DNA from: an uncultured Clostridiaceae bacterium
GTDB lineage: Bacteria > Bacillota > Clostridia > Lachnospirales > Lachnospiraceae
Length of the DNA stretch: 35,238 nt
Direction of reading: 5' to 3'
NCBI GenBank assembly: GCA_902477765.1
Contig: CABSIM010000026.1
Location: 1-35,238 of the forward strand
Shown: positions 15,211-24,505 of the stretch, one piece after another
Position numbering within the stretch: the first letter of the stretch is position 1
Layout of the letters: every line of letters begins with the position of its first letter
Notes under the pieces: model-generated
The model's database searches: none
What the model saw: the letters and a program-made list of their open reading frames with translations, nothing else
What the model was told of the DNA's origin: nothing
Position numbers and translations under genes: made by a program

Positions 15211-18200
15211 ATGAATAACCGTTATACCAGACACCTGGTGTCCGAACTGTCTTCCCGTCTGGGAGACAGAGCATTTCTGAAACGGTCGGGTCTCAGCAGA
15301 AAGACGGTTCAGTCATTGTTTGACAGAACTAAATGGGAAAAAGTGCTTGCGGAACTCTGTCCGGCCCGGGAACGATATTCCTGCAGACAGATTCTGGATA
15401 TCTGCAGGCCGGAGCTGGAACGGCTGGCGCCGGAACCGGAAAAAGGCTGGATTCCGTTCACCTACCAGTACGCGACCCATATTTTATATCCGGATGCGGA
15501 GTTTCAGAGGATGGCAGCTCCCTTTGCTGCCGGCGCCCTGCTGTACCTCCAGATTCTGCAGTTCTTTTTTGATGAAGAAAGAAGAAACGTACCGTTCCAT
15601 CCGTTTGATGATTTCCGGTTCCTTCCGGAAGAGGAATACACAGGATTTGACAGTGCCCGTGAATACCAGCATTTTATGAAGGAATTCCGGCACCAGTATA
15701 TTTATGAAATGATGCGCCTGAACCGGGAAGCCACGCCTTTTGAAACGCTGGGACACATTGCGGGCGTGCACCATGTTGCCATGACCGTGGCCAGAGGACT
15801 TTTCCGGGCAGGGGTTCCCATTGACCTTGCGCTGGCCTCAGCGGCTGCTGCCGGTCATGATCTGGGAAAATTCGGCTGCAAGCCCAATGAGCGGGTTCCG
15901 TATCTTCATTATTATTATACCAATGAATGGTTCAGCGCTTATCATATGGATGTGATCGGCCATATCGCAGCAAATCATTCCACCTGGGATCTGGAACTTG
16001 AAAATATTTCCGTGGAGTCCATGGTACTGATTTATGCGGACTTCCGGGTCAAGCAGATGCGGGGGGCCGACGGCCGGGAAATCACAAAAATCTACAGCCT
16101 GAAAGACTCTTTCGATGTGATCCTGTCGAAGCTGGATAACGTGGATGAAGCCAAGAAAAACCGCTACCGGGTGGTCTACGCAAGACTCAATGAGTTTGAA
16201 AACTACATGCGTTCCCTGGGTGTGGATACGGATCTTACAGGACTTCCGCCGGAACCGGAGCATCTGCCGGACATTGCTCTTCAGACAGGAAGTCAGGCCG
16301 TGAGAACCTTTGTTTTTCTGGGAATCCGTCATAACATCGATGTGATGCACCGCCTTGGCACAGAGCGGCAGTTCGGCAATATCCTGGAAGCGGCCCGGAG
16401 TGAGAAAGACTGGAAAAATGTACGGGCCTATCTGAACATTTTCAACGAATACTCCATCCATCTGAACCATAATCAGAAAAAACAGACACTGAATTTCCTG
16501 TACGAGCTTCTTCTGAACCGGGAAGGGGATATCCGGAGGCAGGCGGCGGCTCTGATGGGAAAAATGTTTGCGGATTTCAATGCGGGCTACCGGAAAGAAC
16601 GGCCTGCAAACATGCCGGACCGGGATGAACGGGCGGCGCTGGCCCTGTGGGAAGAGTATCTGGAAAAGATCATATTTCCGGATTACAGGCTGACCCAGCA
16701 GCAGAAACACAGAATCCAGAATTCCGTAAAATTTGTGGTGACATCGGTTCTGGAGCGGGCATCCGGAAAAGAGCGGGAAGAGTATTTTGAGGCGTTTGCT
16801 GAATGGATGGAAACCGGAAAAAATCTGGATGATGACTCGGTGTTCGTGCTTCTGGATACGATTTTTTCCCTGCCTGCAGACCTCAGCACCAGGGAACCCC
16901 ATCTGGAGCGTCTCATGCGGTTTTCCATGAACTGGATGAAACATCCGGAAATGAAACTGCAGATTGCGGCTCTGCGTGCCATCCGCGTTCTGACCGCCGG
17001 AGTGGCGCCTGAAAGCAGCTGTTATGAGGATGTATGCCGTGCGGCGCTGGAGATCCGTGATGACACCATGAGCCTTCTGTTCCAGCAGTACAGGATTCTT
17101 ACCAATCTGCGGATGGACACAAAAGCCCAGAGAGAAATTTTATATGGAAAAGATGTGGTCAGTGATATTTTCCTGGAAAACCTCAAGTCATCGACACCGT
17201 GGATCATAAAAGCCGTAAATATCAAACTTCTGGCCGACCAGGTGGATCATGGAAAGAGAGAACACCTGCTTCATATCTGCGCCCATTTTTCCAATCTGAT
17301 CAAGGTCAGCGAGCATGTGGGGGTCCGGCATGACGCCGGGCGGGCGCTGCTGCGTCTGACACATCTGCTCAGTACGGATCAGAGAAATGAAATTGCCGTG
17401 GAACTTCTGAAAGGCCTGGAAGTGGGAGAATATGAGTTTTCCAAGTATATACCGGAATATCTGGGAGAGTTTGCCCTCTGGCTTCCTCCGGAACAGCTGG
17501 ATGACCTCATTGACCGGCTGCATATCCTGCTGGCCAACTCCAATGAGAGGATCATTTCCGTGGCTCTGGACACACTGGGAGTCCTGCTGGAATGCTATTC
17601 TCCCTATCCGTCCAGATTCGGGGAATCTGCGGAGGCCGGCGGACAGAGAAAGATCCGGATCATGGGCATGATTCTGAGCTGTCTGGCCAATCACAGGGAG
17701 CAGGTGCGCCAGGAAGCCCTTCTGGTGATCGGACAGCATGTGTTCGGTTCTTCCAGAATGTCGGAACGTGATAAAAATCAACTGTTTTCCCTGTGCTTCA
17801 AGAAGATGCTGTTCCTGATTCAGGAAAACCGCGGAGGGGAACTGAGCCTTTATTACCGTGCCGCCGCACTGTCTCATATCTGCAGGTTCATATCGGAATA
17901 TCAGCTGTTCGGCGGCGACATGGACCTTAAAATCCGGCAGAAAGTGGCGTTCTTTCCCGGAACCTTCGACCCGTTCACCCTGTCTCACAAGGGAATCGCC
18001 AGGGAGATCCGGGATCTGGGCTATGAAGTCTATCTGGCGGTGGATGAATTTTCCTGGTCCAAAAAGACCCAGCCGCACATGGTGAGACGTCAGATTGTCA
18101 ACATGTCGGTGGCAGATGAGTTCCATATCCATCTGTTCCCGGATGACATTCCGGTGAACATTGCCAACCCGTCAGACTTAAAACGGCTGAAACAGCTGTT

Positions 18201-20058
18201 CCCGGGAAAAGAGCTTTATATTGTGGTGGGGTCCGACGTAATCCATAATGCCAGTTCCTATAAGATGAAACCGGAAGAAAATTCCATTCATACCATGAAT
18301 CATATTGTATTCCGCAGGGCGGGAGAGGAACATCCGGAAAATCTTTACGATTCCATTTCAGGAAAAGTGGTGGAGCTGGAACTGCCGGATTACCTGGAAG
18401 ACATCAGCTCTACAAAAATCAGGGAGAATATTGACAACAACAGGGATATTTCCAATCTCATCGATCCTCTGGTTCAGGAATATATCTACAACAAGGGACT
18501 GTACCTGCGTGAACCGGAATTCAAACCGATTCTCCGTGCCCGTGCCATTGCCTTTGAAACTGTCAGACAGCCGGGAGATGATCTGCTGGAAGAGCTGGAG
18601 GATACTGTTCTGAGAAACCATCCGGAAGCAGAGGCGATTCTGTCCAGAATCCGTCTGGACGGCGACAGACTGATGGTGCTCAGAAATTATGCGGCAGGAA
18701 ATCAGCCGGCGGGATTTGCCAGTTTCCGGAATGTGGGAGCGGAAGGACTGTTTGACGTTCTGGGCAGCGTGGAACTGGCAGATGCGGTCCGCAGGCGCGC
18801 CGGCAAGGAGTCCCTGCTGATTACGGGGCTCCATGTGAGAGAAGAAGACCGGAGAAAAGGGGAACCCATCCGGGATTCTGCCCAGCTCCTTCTGGCGGAA
18901 GTGCTGGCAGCCTCTCTGGAACATAACGGAAGTTTTGCAATTTTCGTATCCGACCGGGGATTCTGCTCCAGGGAAGCCGTTTCCGCGCTGGAGCGCCAGG
19001 GATTTGTCCGGCCGGGGAAAAATGAAGAACATGATCAGAGGCTGATTTTCATGGTGGATATGCATGAACCTCTGCTTCTTCTGCAGAATCTGGAAACCAC
19101 CATAAAAGAGCCCTTTGCCAGCAGCCCTGCGGTGCTGCAGGCTATTGAAAAAAATCATAAAAAGCTGCAGATGGCCATGACAAAACTGTATCCCGGCAGT
19201 CTGGTTCTTTCGCTGTCTTCCGGCGTCATGCATCACCGCCTGGTGGACCGGATCACGGCGCTCAACGGCGTGGAGCGGGAGCCGGTGGTTCCCAGACGTC
19301 TGGGAGAGAACATGTGCGTTCCCTTCGGAAAGATCCTGAGGGGAAAAGTGGTGCCCAATACCGTGACCAAGACACTCCATACGGATAAGGTCTATGAACC
19401 CGACCTTAAAAGCTATTCCATTGAGGCATTCCCGTACTATTCGCCGCTGGAGAGCCAGATCGAGACCATCCGTTCCTTCAGACGGCCGGTTATTCTGGTG
19501 GATGACCTGGTGCATAAAGCAGACCGTCTTCAGGCACTGGCACCGTTTCTGAAAAAGGCCGGTATTCCGGTGAAGAAAGTGGTGGTGGGCGTCATGTCCG
19601 GCTATGGCATGGATCTGATGCGCCAGTTCGGAATTCCTGTGGAGAGTATTTACTCGGTTCCGAACCTGCAGCAGTGGTTTGTGGAATCCACCTTGTATCC
19701 CTTTATCGGAGGGGATACGGTGCGCCGGGGGGAAATGAAGGTGGCGGGGCTTCAGCCGTCCATCAATATGATCCTGCCGTATGCGTCTCCCAGTCTGGAA
19801 GGATGCAGCCGCGAGGCACTGTTCGAATTTTCTGCCTGCTGCATCAGCAATGCCAGGGATCTTCTGGCTGTTCTGGAGGCCGAATACAGAAAACAGTTTT
19901 CCAAGAATCTGACCCTGTCCAGACTTCCGGAAGCGGTGATCCTTCCGCTTTGTCCTGACAAAGGAAGCTGCATGGAATATGATGAGAACCTGGCTGCTTC
20001 CGTGTATCTGGAAAACGAACTGGAGATGCTGGACAGAATGCGCCGGTTCATGATCTGA
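15211..20058 (+). CDS. Giant multidomain protein: HD, helical repeats, NadD-like, GNAT-like, PRTase-like
   Basis: A 1615-residue protein with no signal peptide or membrane segment seen, so likely cytoplasmic. Domains in order: residues 1-170 unassigned helical; about 175-300 an HD metal-dependent hydrolase domain (H187/H188, H216-D217 in AGHDLGK, D277 in YADFRVK); about 340-905 helix-rich, HEAT/ARM-like; 911-1090 a nucleotidyltransferase resembling NadD (PGTFDPFTLSHKG with the TxxH motif, VVGSDVIHN, ISSTKIREN at 1065-1073); about 1110-1290 a GNAT-like region (ITGLHVREEDRRKGEP); about 1330-1530 a phosphoribosyltransferase-like region with VILVDDLVHKADR at 1427-1439. The start has AGAGGTGAT upstream. 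Two genes follow closely in the same direction. nadD and yqeK (HD) are commonly neighbours in Firmicutes, so the HD/NadD-like pairing suggests NAD or dinucleotide chemistry. The overall function is unknown to me. Confidence 0.9.
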   Translation: MNNRYTRHLVSELSSRLGDRAFLKRSGLSRKTVQSLFDRTKWEKVLAELCPARERYSCRQILDICRPELERLAPEPEKGWIPFTYQYATHILYPDAEFQRMAAPFAAGALLYLQILQFFFDEERRNVPFHPFDDFRFLPEEEYTGFDSAREYQHFMKEFRHQYIYEMMRLNREATPFETLGHIAGVHHVAMTVARGLFRAGVPIDLALASAAAAGHDLGKFGCKPNERVPYLHYYYTNEWFSAYHMDVIGHIAANHSTWDLELENISVESMVLIYADFRVKQMRGADGREITKIYSLKDSFDVILSKLDNVDEAKKNRYRVVYARLNEFENYMRSLGVDTDLTGLPPEPEHLPDIALQTGSQAVRTFVFLGIRHNIDVMHRLGTERQFGNILEAARSEKDWKNVRAYLNIFNEYSIHLNHNQKKQTLNFLYELLLNREGDIRRQAAALMGKMFADFNAGYRKERPANMPDRDERAALALWEEYLEKIIFPDYRLTQQQKHRIQNSVKFVVTSVLERASGKEREEYFEAFAEWMETGKNLDDDSVFVLLDTIFSLPADLSTREPHLERLMRFSMNWMKHPEMKLQIAALRAIRVLTAGVAPESSCYEDVCRAALEIRDDTMSLLFQQYRILTNLRMDTKAQREILYGKDVVSDIFLENLKSSTPWIIKAVNIKLLADQVDHGKREHLLHICAHFSNLIKVSEHVGVRHDAGRALLRLTHLLSTDQRNEIAVELLKGLEVGEYEFSKYIPEYLGEFALWLPPEQLDDLIDRLHILLANSNERIISVALDTLGVLLECYSPYPSRFGESAEAGGQRKIRIMGMILSCLANHREQVRQEALLVIGQHVFGSSRMSERDKNQLFSLCFKKMLFLIQENRGGELSLYYRAAALSHICRFISEYQLFGGDMDLKIRQKVAFFPGTFDPFTLSHKGIAREIRDLGYEVYLAVDEFSWSKKTQPHMVRRQIVNMSVADEFHIHLFPDDIPVNIANPSDLKRLKQLFPGKELYIVVGSDVIHNASSYKMKPEENSIHTMNHIVFRRAGEEHPENLYDSISGKVVELELPDYLEDISSTKIRENIDNNRDISNLIDPLVQEYIYNKGLYLREPEFKPILRARAIAFETVRQPGDDLLEELEDTVLRNHPEAEAILSRIRLDGDRLMVLRNYAAGNQPAGFASFRNVGAEGLFDVLGSVELADAVRRRAGKESLLITGLHVREEDRRKGEPIRDSAQLLLAEVLAASLEHNGSFAIFVSDRGFCSREAVSALERQGFVRPGKNEEHDQRLIFMVDMHEPLLLLQNLETTIKEPFASSPAVLQAIEKNHKKLQMAMTKLYPGSLVLSLSSGVMHHRLVDRITALNGVEREPVVPRRLGENMCVPFGKILRGKVVPNTVTKTLHTDKVYEPDLKSYSIEAFPYYSPLESQIETIRSFRRPVILVDDLVHKADRLQALAPFLKKAGIPVKKVVVGVMSGYGMDLMRQFGIPVESIYSVPNLQQWFVESTLYPFIGGDTVRRGEMKVAGLQPSINMILPYASPSLEGCSREALFEFSACCISNARDLLAVLEAEYRKQFSKNLTLSRLPEAVILPLCPDKGSCMEYDENLAASVYLENELEMLDRMRRFMI

Positions 20059-20098
20059 CGGTACCGGACGGAAAGCCGTGAAATAAGGAGGAATAAAG

Positions 20099-21352
20099 AT
20101 GATTTTCTATTACAGGACAGGTGAAGAGTACTGCTTTTCAGAGGAGGACGGACTCCCGCTGGAAAAAGTCGGAGAACCGGCGCCTCAGGACACCATGACA
20201 TGGCTGTTCAGGCGGGATCCGGGAAGCTGCCGGGCCTCCTTTCTGGTAAGCGATGCCGGACTGTTATATAAAAAGGAAGAAGATGTCAGCTGGCTCAATA
20301 AAAATCTTCTGGAACCGGAGAAGGGAAAAGAACTGCCGGGATGGATCCGCAGCCTCATTGAAAAAGGAAAAGTACGGGCGGTAAATGCGGCGCATCCCAG
20401 GTTTTCTGAGATCCTTTCACGGAAACCGGAACCGGCGGGAAAGAAAAGAGTCCATGTGCTGGCCATCGGAGATGTGGGCAGCATGCTGCTGACAGGACTC
20501 CACCTTCTGGGCGGAGACGTGATCTCGTCCATCGGAATCTGTGACATTTCCGATCAGGTTACCGCCAGATGGGAATTTGAGGAAAATCAGATTGCCTATC
20601 CGTGGAATTATGATGCGCTCCCGGAAATTGACGTGGTGAAGCCGGAACAGCTTTTTAACTGTGACGTCTTTGTTTTTGTGGCATCCAAGGGCATTCCCCC
20701 GGTGGGGTCCGGTGTCCGGGACGTCCGGATGTATCAGTTTGAAAACAATTCCAGAATCATCGGCCAGTATGCCAGAATGGCCCGGAATGCCGGATTCAGA
20801 GGGCTGTTCTGCGCCGTTTCTGATCCGGTGGATCCTCTGGCCAAAACCGCATTCCTGGAAAGCAATAAGAACGAAAACGGTGAGCTGGACTGGATGGGAC
20901 TTCTGCCGGAACAGATCCAGGGGTACGGTCTCGGTGTCATGAATGCCAGAGCGGCCTATTATGCCAAAAGGGATGAGAGGTTCCGGAGATTCCTGACGGA
21001 GGGCAGGTCCTTTGGGCCCCACGGCGAGGACCTGGTTATTGCAGATTCCATCGAACATTACGATGATGAACGTTCAAAGGAACTGACAGGCCTTACGGTG
21101 ACCGCAAACCTGAAAATGAGGGCTATCGGATACAAGCCCTTTGTGGCTCCGGCCTTTTCTTCAGGCGCCCTGTCCATTCTTCTGACACTGAGGGGAGAAT
21201 GGCACTGCGGATCCGTATACCTGGGCGGTGTCTATATGGGTGTGAAGAACCGGTATACGGAATATGGACTGGAAACAGAAATTCTGCCGCTGCCAGAGAA
21301 ACTGTATGAGCGGATCACGCACGCGGCGGATAACCTGAAGGCAATCGTATAG
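20099..21352 (+). CDS. Diverged malate/lactate dehydrogenase-like protein
   Basis: A 417-residue protein. The first 115 residues are not recognised; from about 117 it follows the MDH/LDH fold. VHVLAIGDVGSMLLTGL aligns with the NAD-binding glycine loop, but the first glycine is Ala122. SKGIPPVGSGVRDVRMYQFENN matches the substrate loop region. VSDPVDPLAKTAF replaces the usual NPVD with DPVD (242-245). SFGPHGED holds the likely catalytic histidine H308, and VYLGGVYMGVKNRYTEYGLE matches the C-terminal sheet. The start has AAGGAGGAA upstream, 40 bases behind the giant gene, so they are probably one operon. The altered motifs suggest an unusual substrate or loss of dehydrogenase activity. Confidence 0.8.
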   Translation: MIFYYRTGEEYCFSEEDGLPLEKVGEPAPQDTMTWLFRRDPGSCRASFLVSDAGLLYKKEEDVSWLNKNLLEPEKGKELPGWIRSLIEKGKVRAVNAAHPRFSEILSRKPEPAGKKRVHVLAIGDVGSMLLTGLHLLGGDVISSIGICDISDQVTARWEFEENQIAYPWNYDALPEIDVVKPEQLFNCDVFVFVASKGIPPVGSGVRDVRMYQFENNSRIIGQYARMARNAGFRGLFCAVSDPVDPLAKTAFLESNKNENGELDWMGLLPEQIQGYGLGVMNARAAYYAKRDERFRRFLTEGRSFGPHGEDLVIADSIEHYDDERSKELTGLTVTANLKMRAIGYKPFVAPAFSSGALSILLTLRGEWHCGSVYLGGVYMGVKNRYTEYGLETEILPLPEKLYERITHAADNLKAIV

Positions 21353-21481
21353 CCGGTGCCGTGTCCGGAAAGAGGGGAGGCCCCCTGAAGGCAGCGAGGC
21401 ACAGAATGCAGTGCCATGAAAAAACGATGCCGGGACGGGAAAAGGTCTGCGGCACCGGAGGCATAAAAGGAGTGGTGTGAC

Positions 21482-22570
21482 ATGCTGGAAGACAAAAGAC
21501 TGACTGTGATCCGTGCCCGGAAAAGCGGGGAAGAGAAGCGAATGGAACAGGTGCTGGAATATGCTCTGAAGGACAGAGAGGCGGAATTCCTGCCCATATC
21601 CGGTCTCCCTTCCCCGGACCGGGGGCTTCATGGAAAAAGACTCCTGTTTGCAGTGACTCTGGGAAAAAACGGAATCAATCCGGAATACTATCGGCTGCTG
21701 GAATGGCTGAGAGCAGGTGAGCGGAGTCTTTCCGGCTCTGTGGCCGGACTGATTGTGGATGCCGATACAGAGCTGTATACAAAAGCCGTGGCCAAAGAAC
21801 TCACATCCGCGGCCAATCAGGCGGGATGTGCTTTTGTGGGCCGTCCTCTGGTGGAAGGAACCGCGTCCCTGGACAATTTTCTGGTGCAGGCAGCCAACAT
21901 GCAGACGGACCGGATGGGTGCCTATAAAAACAGCGCAGCCATTCTGACGGAGCAGCTGGAGACTTTTGCATGGACCGGAAAAGAGCATCCGAATCTCCTG
22001 GTGCTTCATGCTTCCAATCACAAGACCTCCAATACGCTGGCAGTCTGGGATGAAATTCAGAGCCGTCTGTCCGGCAGCGGGATCCGGATCCGGGAACTGA
22101 ATCTGAGAAACGGAACTCTGGTGGACTGTTCCGGCTGCCCGTATCAGATGTGCCTCCATTTCGGAGAAAAGGGGCAGTGTTTTTACGGAGGGGCCATGGT
22201 GGATGAAGTATATCCCGCCATCAGGGAGGCGGACGGAATCCTTTTTCTGTGTCCCAATTATAACGATGCGCTGTCGGCCAGCCTGACTGCATGCATTAAC
22301 CGGCTGACGGCACTGTTCCGGACCACGAGATTTTATGACAAGGCCCTGTTTGCAGTGGTGGTATCAGGCTATTCAGGCAGTGATATTCTGGAAGGGCAGC
22401 TGATTTCCGCACTGAATATGAATAAGACATTTTTCCTGCCGGGAAACTTCTGCATGATGGAAACGGCCAACAAGGCCGGATCCGCCATGCAGCTTCCCGG
22501 AATCGAAGAACGCATCGGCCGGTTCGCCGTAAGGATCCGTCAGGTTCTGGAAGGAACGGCGGTCTGCTAG
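21482..22570 (+). CDS. Flavodoxin / NAD(P)H-FMN reductase-like protein with Cys cluster
   Basis: A 362-residue protein in two parts. Residues 1-165 are poorly conserved to the eye but have an alternating alpha/beta look (LLFAVTLGKNGINPEYYRLL, then GLIVDADTEL). Residues 170-340 resemble NADPH-dependent FMN reductases: NLLVLHASNHKTSNT as the FMN phosphate loop, READGILFLCPNYNDALSAS as the flavin loop, ALFAVVVSGYSGSDI. Between them C216, C219, C224 and C233 (CSGCPYQMC then C) could hold a metal or iron-sulfur centre, as in iron-sulfur flavoproteins. AAGGAG lies nine bases before the ATG. It is third in line after the giant and MDH-like genes; the 129-bp gap has no terminator that I can see. Confidence 0.82.
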   Translation: MLEDKRLTVIRARKSGEEKRMEQVLEYALKDREAEFLPISGLPSPDRGLHGKRLLFAVTLGKNGINPEYYRLLEWLRAGERSLSGSVAGLIVDADTELYTKAVAKELTSAANQAGCAFVGRPLVEGTASLDNFLVQAANMQTDRMGAYKNSAAILTEQLETFAWTGKEHPNLLVLHASNHKTSNTLAVWDEIQSRLSGSGIRIRELNLRNGTLVDCSGCPYQMCLHFGEKGQCFYGGAMVDEVYPAIREADGILFLCPNYNDALSASLTACINRLTALFRTTRFYDKALFAVVVSGYSGSDILEGQLISALNMNKTFFLPGNFCMMETANKAGSAMQLPGIEERIGRFAVRIRQVLEGTAVC

Positions 22571-22573
22571 GAA

Positions 22574-22608
22574 CCGGCATCAGCCGGAAACAAGTCCCCA
22601 GATGCCGG
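22574..22608. terminator. Hairpin at a convergent gene junction, weak terminator candidate
   Basis: CCGGCATC (22574-22581) pairs with GATGCCGG (22601-22608) across the 9-bp gap between the FMN-reductase-like gene and feoB, partly inside the end of feoB. No T-tract is present on either side, so termination is uncertain. Confidence 0.35.
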
Positions 22609-24505
22609 AAATCAGAATACAGAGCACTATGCCGGTACAGGCCGGAAGCAGAATGGCGGCAGCAGTCCACCGAAGGCTTCCGGTCTCTTTTTTTATGGTC
22701 AGGCAGGTGGTGGAACAGGGCCAGTGAAACAAAGTGAAGACGGCCATGCAGACGGCGGTCTTCATGGTCCACCCATGGCTGATTAACAGGGCATACAGGG
22801 CATTCTGATCTTCCATGTCCACCAGGGTCCCGCTCTGAAGATATGCCATGAGAATGATGGGAAGTACAATTTCATTGGCAGGAAAACCCAGAAGGAAGGC
22901 CATCAGGATAATTCCGTCAAGTCCCATGAGTCTTCCCAGCGGGTCCAGAAAACCGGAACAGAGGGAAAGAAGTGTTCCGTTTCCTGCCGGAACATTTGCC
23001 ATGAGCCAGATGAGAAGTCCTGCCGGAGCCGCCACCAGAACCGCCCGCCCCAGAACAAACAGGGTGCGGTCCATAATGGAACGGATGATGACCTTGCCTG
23101 CCTGAGGACGCCGGTAAGGAGGCAGTTCCAGGGTAAAGGAAGAAGGCATTCCTTTCAGGACCGTGTGGGAAAGAAGCCAGGAAGCCGCCAGGGTGGCACC
23201 GACGCCCAGAAGGATCAGACCGGTGAGAATCAGTGCAGTGACTGCTCCGCTCAGAAAGGATTCTCCGGAGCTGCTGCCTGCCAGAAACAGGGAAATCATG
23301 GTCAGAAGCAGCGGAAACCGGCCGTTGCAGGGAACCAGGCTGTTGGTGAGGACAGCGATGAGCCGCTCCCGGGGAGAATCAATGATCCGGCATCCCACCA
23401 CACCGGCGGCATTGCATCCCAGTCCCATGGCCATGGTCAGACACTGTTTTCCGCAGGCTCTGCATTTCTGGAAGGCACCGTCCATGTTGAAAGCAATCCT
23501 TGGAAGATATCCCAGGTCTTCCAGAATGGTAAACAGAGGAAAAAAGATGGCCATGGGAGGCAGCATGACAGATACGATCCAGGATACCACCCGGAAGACA
23601 CCGTGGATCAGGCAGCCGGTGAGCCACGCGGGAAGGCCCGCGGCGCCGAAAACACCGGCCAGTGCGGTTTCTGTCCGGGAAAACAGGTCATACAGCAGAG
23701 CGGAAGGAACGTTGGCTCCGGCAATGGTGATCCAGAAGACCAGAGTGAGGAGCAGGCACATGACAGCGGATCCAGTTACGGGCCCCGTGAGAAAGCGGTC
23801 GATCTGCTCTCCCCGTTTCCGGTAATCCTTTTTTGTGCAGACGACGGCGGATAATGCCAGAGTTTCAGGGCTGAAGCTGTCAGGCAGAAGTCCCCGGGTC
23901 CCAGGAAGCATGCAGGCCGAAAAGGGAGAGTCCCCTTCTGAAAAGGATCTGGCACAGGCCAGACGGAACAGAGTCTGCTTCAGACCGGAGAGCCCCTGCT
24001 TTTCCCGTGCCCGGCAGGATACAACCGGAATTCCCAGGGTCTGTTCCAGAACAGAAAAATCCACCAGAATCCCCTTTTTTTCTGCCTCATCACAGAGATT
24101 GACACAGAGAATTACCTGGGGAACGGAAACGCCTGCCCGGCTGTGGCTGAAAGATCCGGCGGAAACTGCGGACTGCCGCTTTTTCATAAGGTCTGTCGCC
24201 TGATTCAGCAGATGGAGACCCCGCTCCAGACAGGTGGCGTCACACACCAGAAGGAGAAAGTCAAAGTTCATGGAGGAAATACAGTCTCTGGTGATGCCCT
24301 CTTCTTCAGAACGGACATCGAAAGAATAGATACCGGGAAGGTCCACAATGGAAAATTCGGCGTCACGCACGGAGAAACTGCCGGAGGCGCAGGCGACGGT
24401 TTTCCCGGGCCAGTTCCCCGTGTGCTGTCTGAGCCCGGTCAGACTGTTGAAGATGGTGCTTTTTCCTACATTGGGATTGCCTGCAAGGGCGATCCGGAAC
24501 TTCAT
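22580..24505 (-). CDS. feoB: Ferrous iron transport protein B
   Basis: Membrane Fe(II) transporter with an N-terminal G domain, 641 residues, slightly short for the family (usually 650-770). G1 is AGNPNVGKST at 8-17, G3 is VDLPGIYSF, and G4 is VNLCDEA (NxxD). The membrane part starts near residue 250 and has the two Gate segments, including EDLGYLPRIAFNMD and the cysteine-bearing MGLGCNAAGVVGCR. The C-terminal part repeats the pattern (FLLGFPANEIVLPIIL). Its ATG overlaps the feoA stop by four bases (ATGA), so translation is coupled. It supplies iron for anaerobic enzymes. It ends nine bases from a convergent gene. Confidence 0.96.
   Translation of the reverse strand: MKFRIALAGNPNVGKSTIFNSLTGLRQHTGNWPGKTVACASGSFSVRDAEFSIVDLPGIYSFDVRSEEEGITRDCISSMNFDFLLLVCDATCLERGLHLLNQATDLMKKRQSAVSAGSFSHSRAGVSVPQVILCVNLCDEAEKKGILVDFSVLEQTLGIPVVSCRAREKQGLSGLKQTLFRLACARSFSEGDSPFSACMLPGTRGLLPDSFSPETLALSAVVCTKKDYRKRGEQIDRFLTGPVTGSAVMCLLLTLVFWITIAGANVPSALLYDLFSRTETALAGVFGAAGLPAWLTGCLIHGVFRVVSWIVSVMLPPMAIFFPLFTILEDLGYLPRIAFNMDGAFQKCRACGKQCLTMAMGLGCNAAGVVGCRIIDSPRERLIAVLTNSLVPCNGRFPLLLTMISLFLAGSSSGESFLSGAVTALILTGLILLGVGATLAASWLLSHTVLKGMPSSFTLELPPYRRPQAGKVIIRSIMDRTLFVLGRAVLVAAPAGLLIWLMANVPAGNGTLLSLCSGFLDPLGRLMGLDGIILMAFLLGFPANEIVLPIILMAYLQSGTLVDMEDQNALYALLISHGWTMKTAVCMAVFTLFHWPCSTTCLTIKKETGSLRWTAAAILLPACTGIVLCILISGIWGLVSG

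Noticed and set aside
18358..19515. 385-codon minus-strand frame inside the giant gene
   Set aside because: The opposite strand carries conserved motifs throughout this stretch; the antisense translation looks random.
23163..23854. Two overlapping plus-strand frames of about 220 codons opposite feoB
   Set aside because: They are shadows of the GC-rich feoB gene, with no ribosome site and Arg/Pro/Ser-biased random composition.
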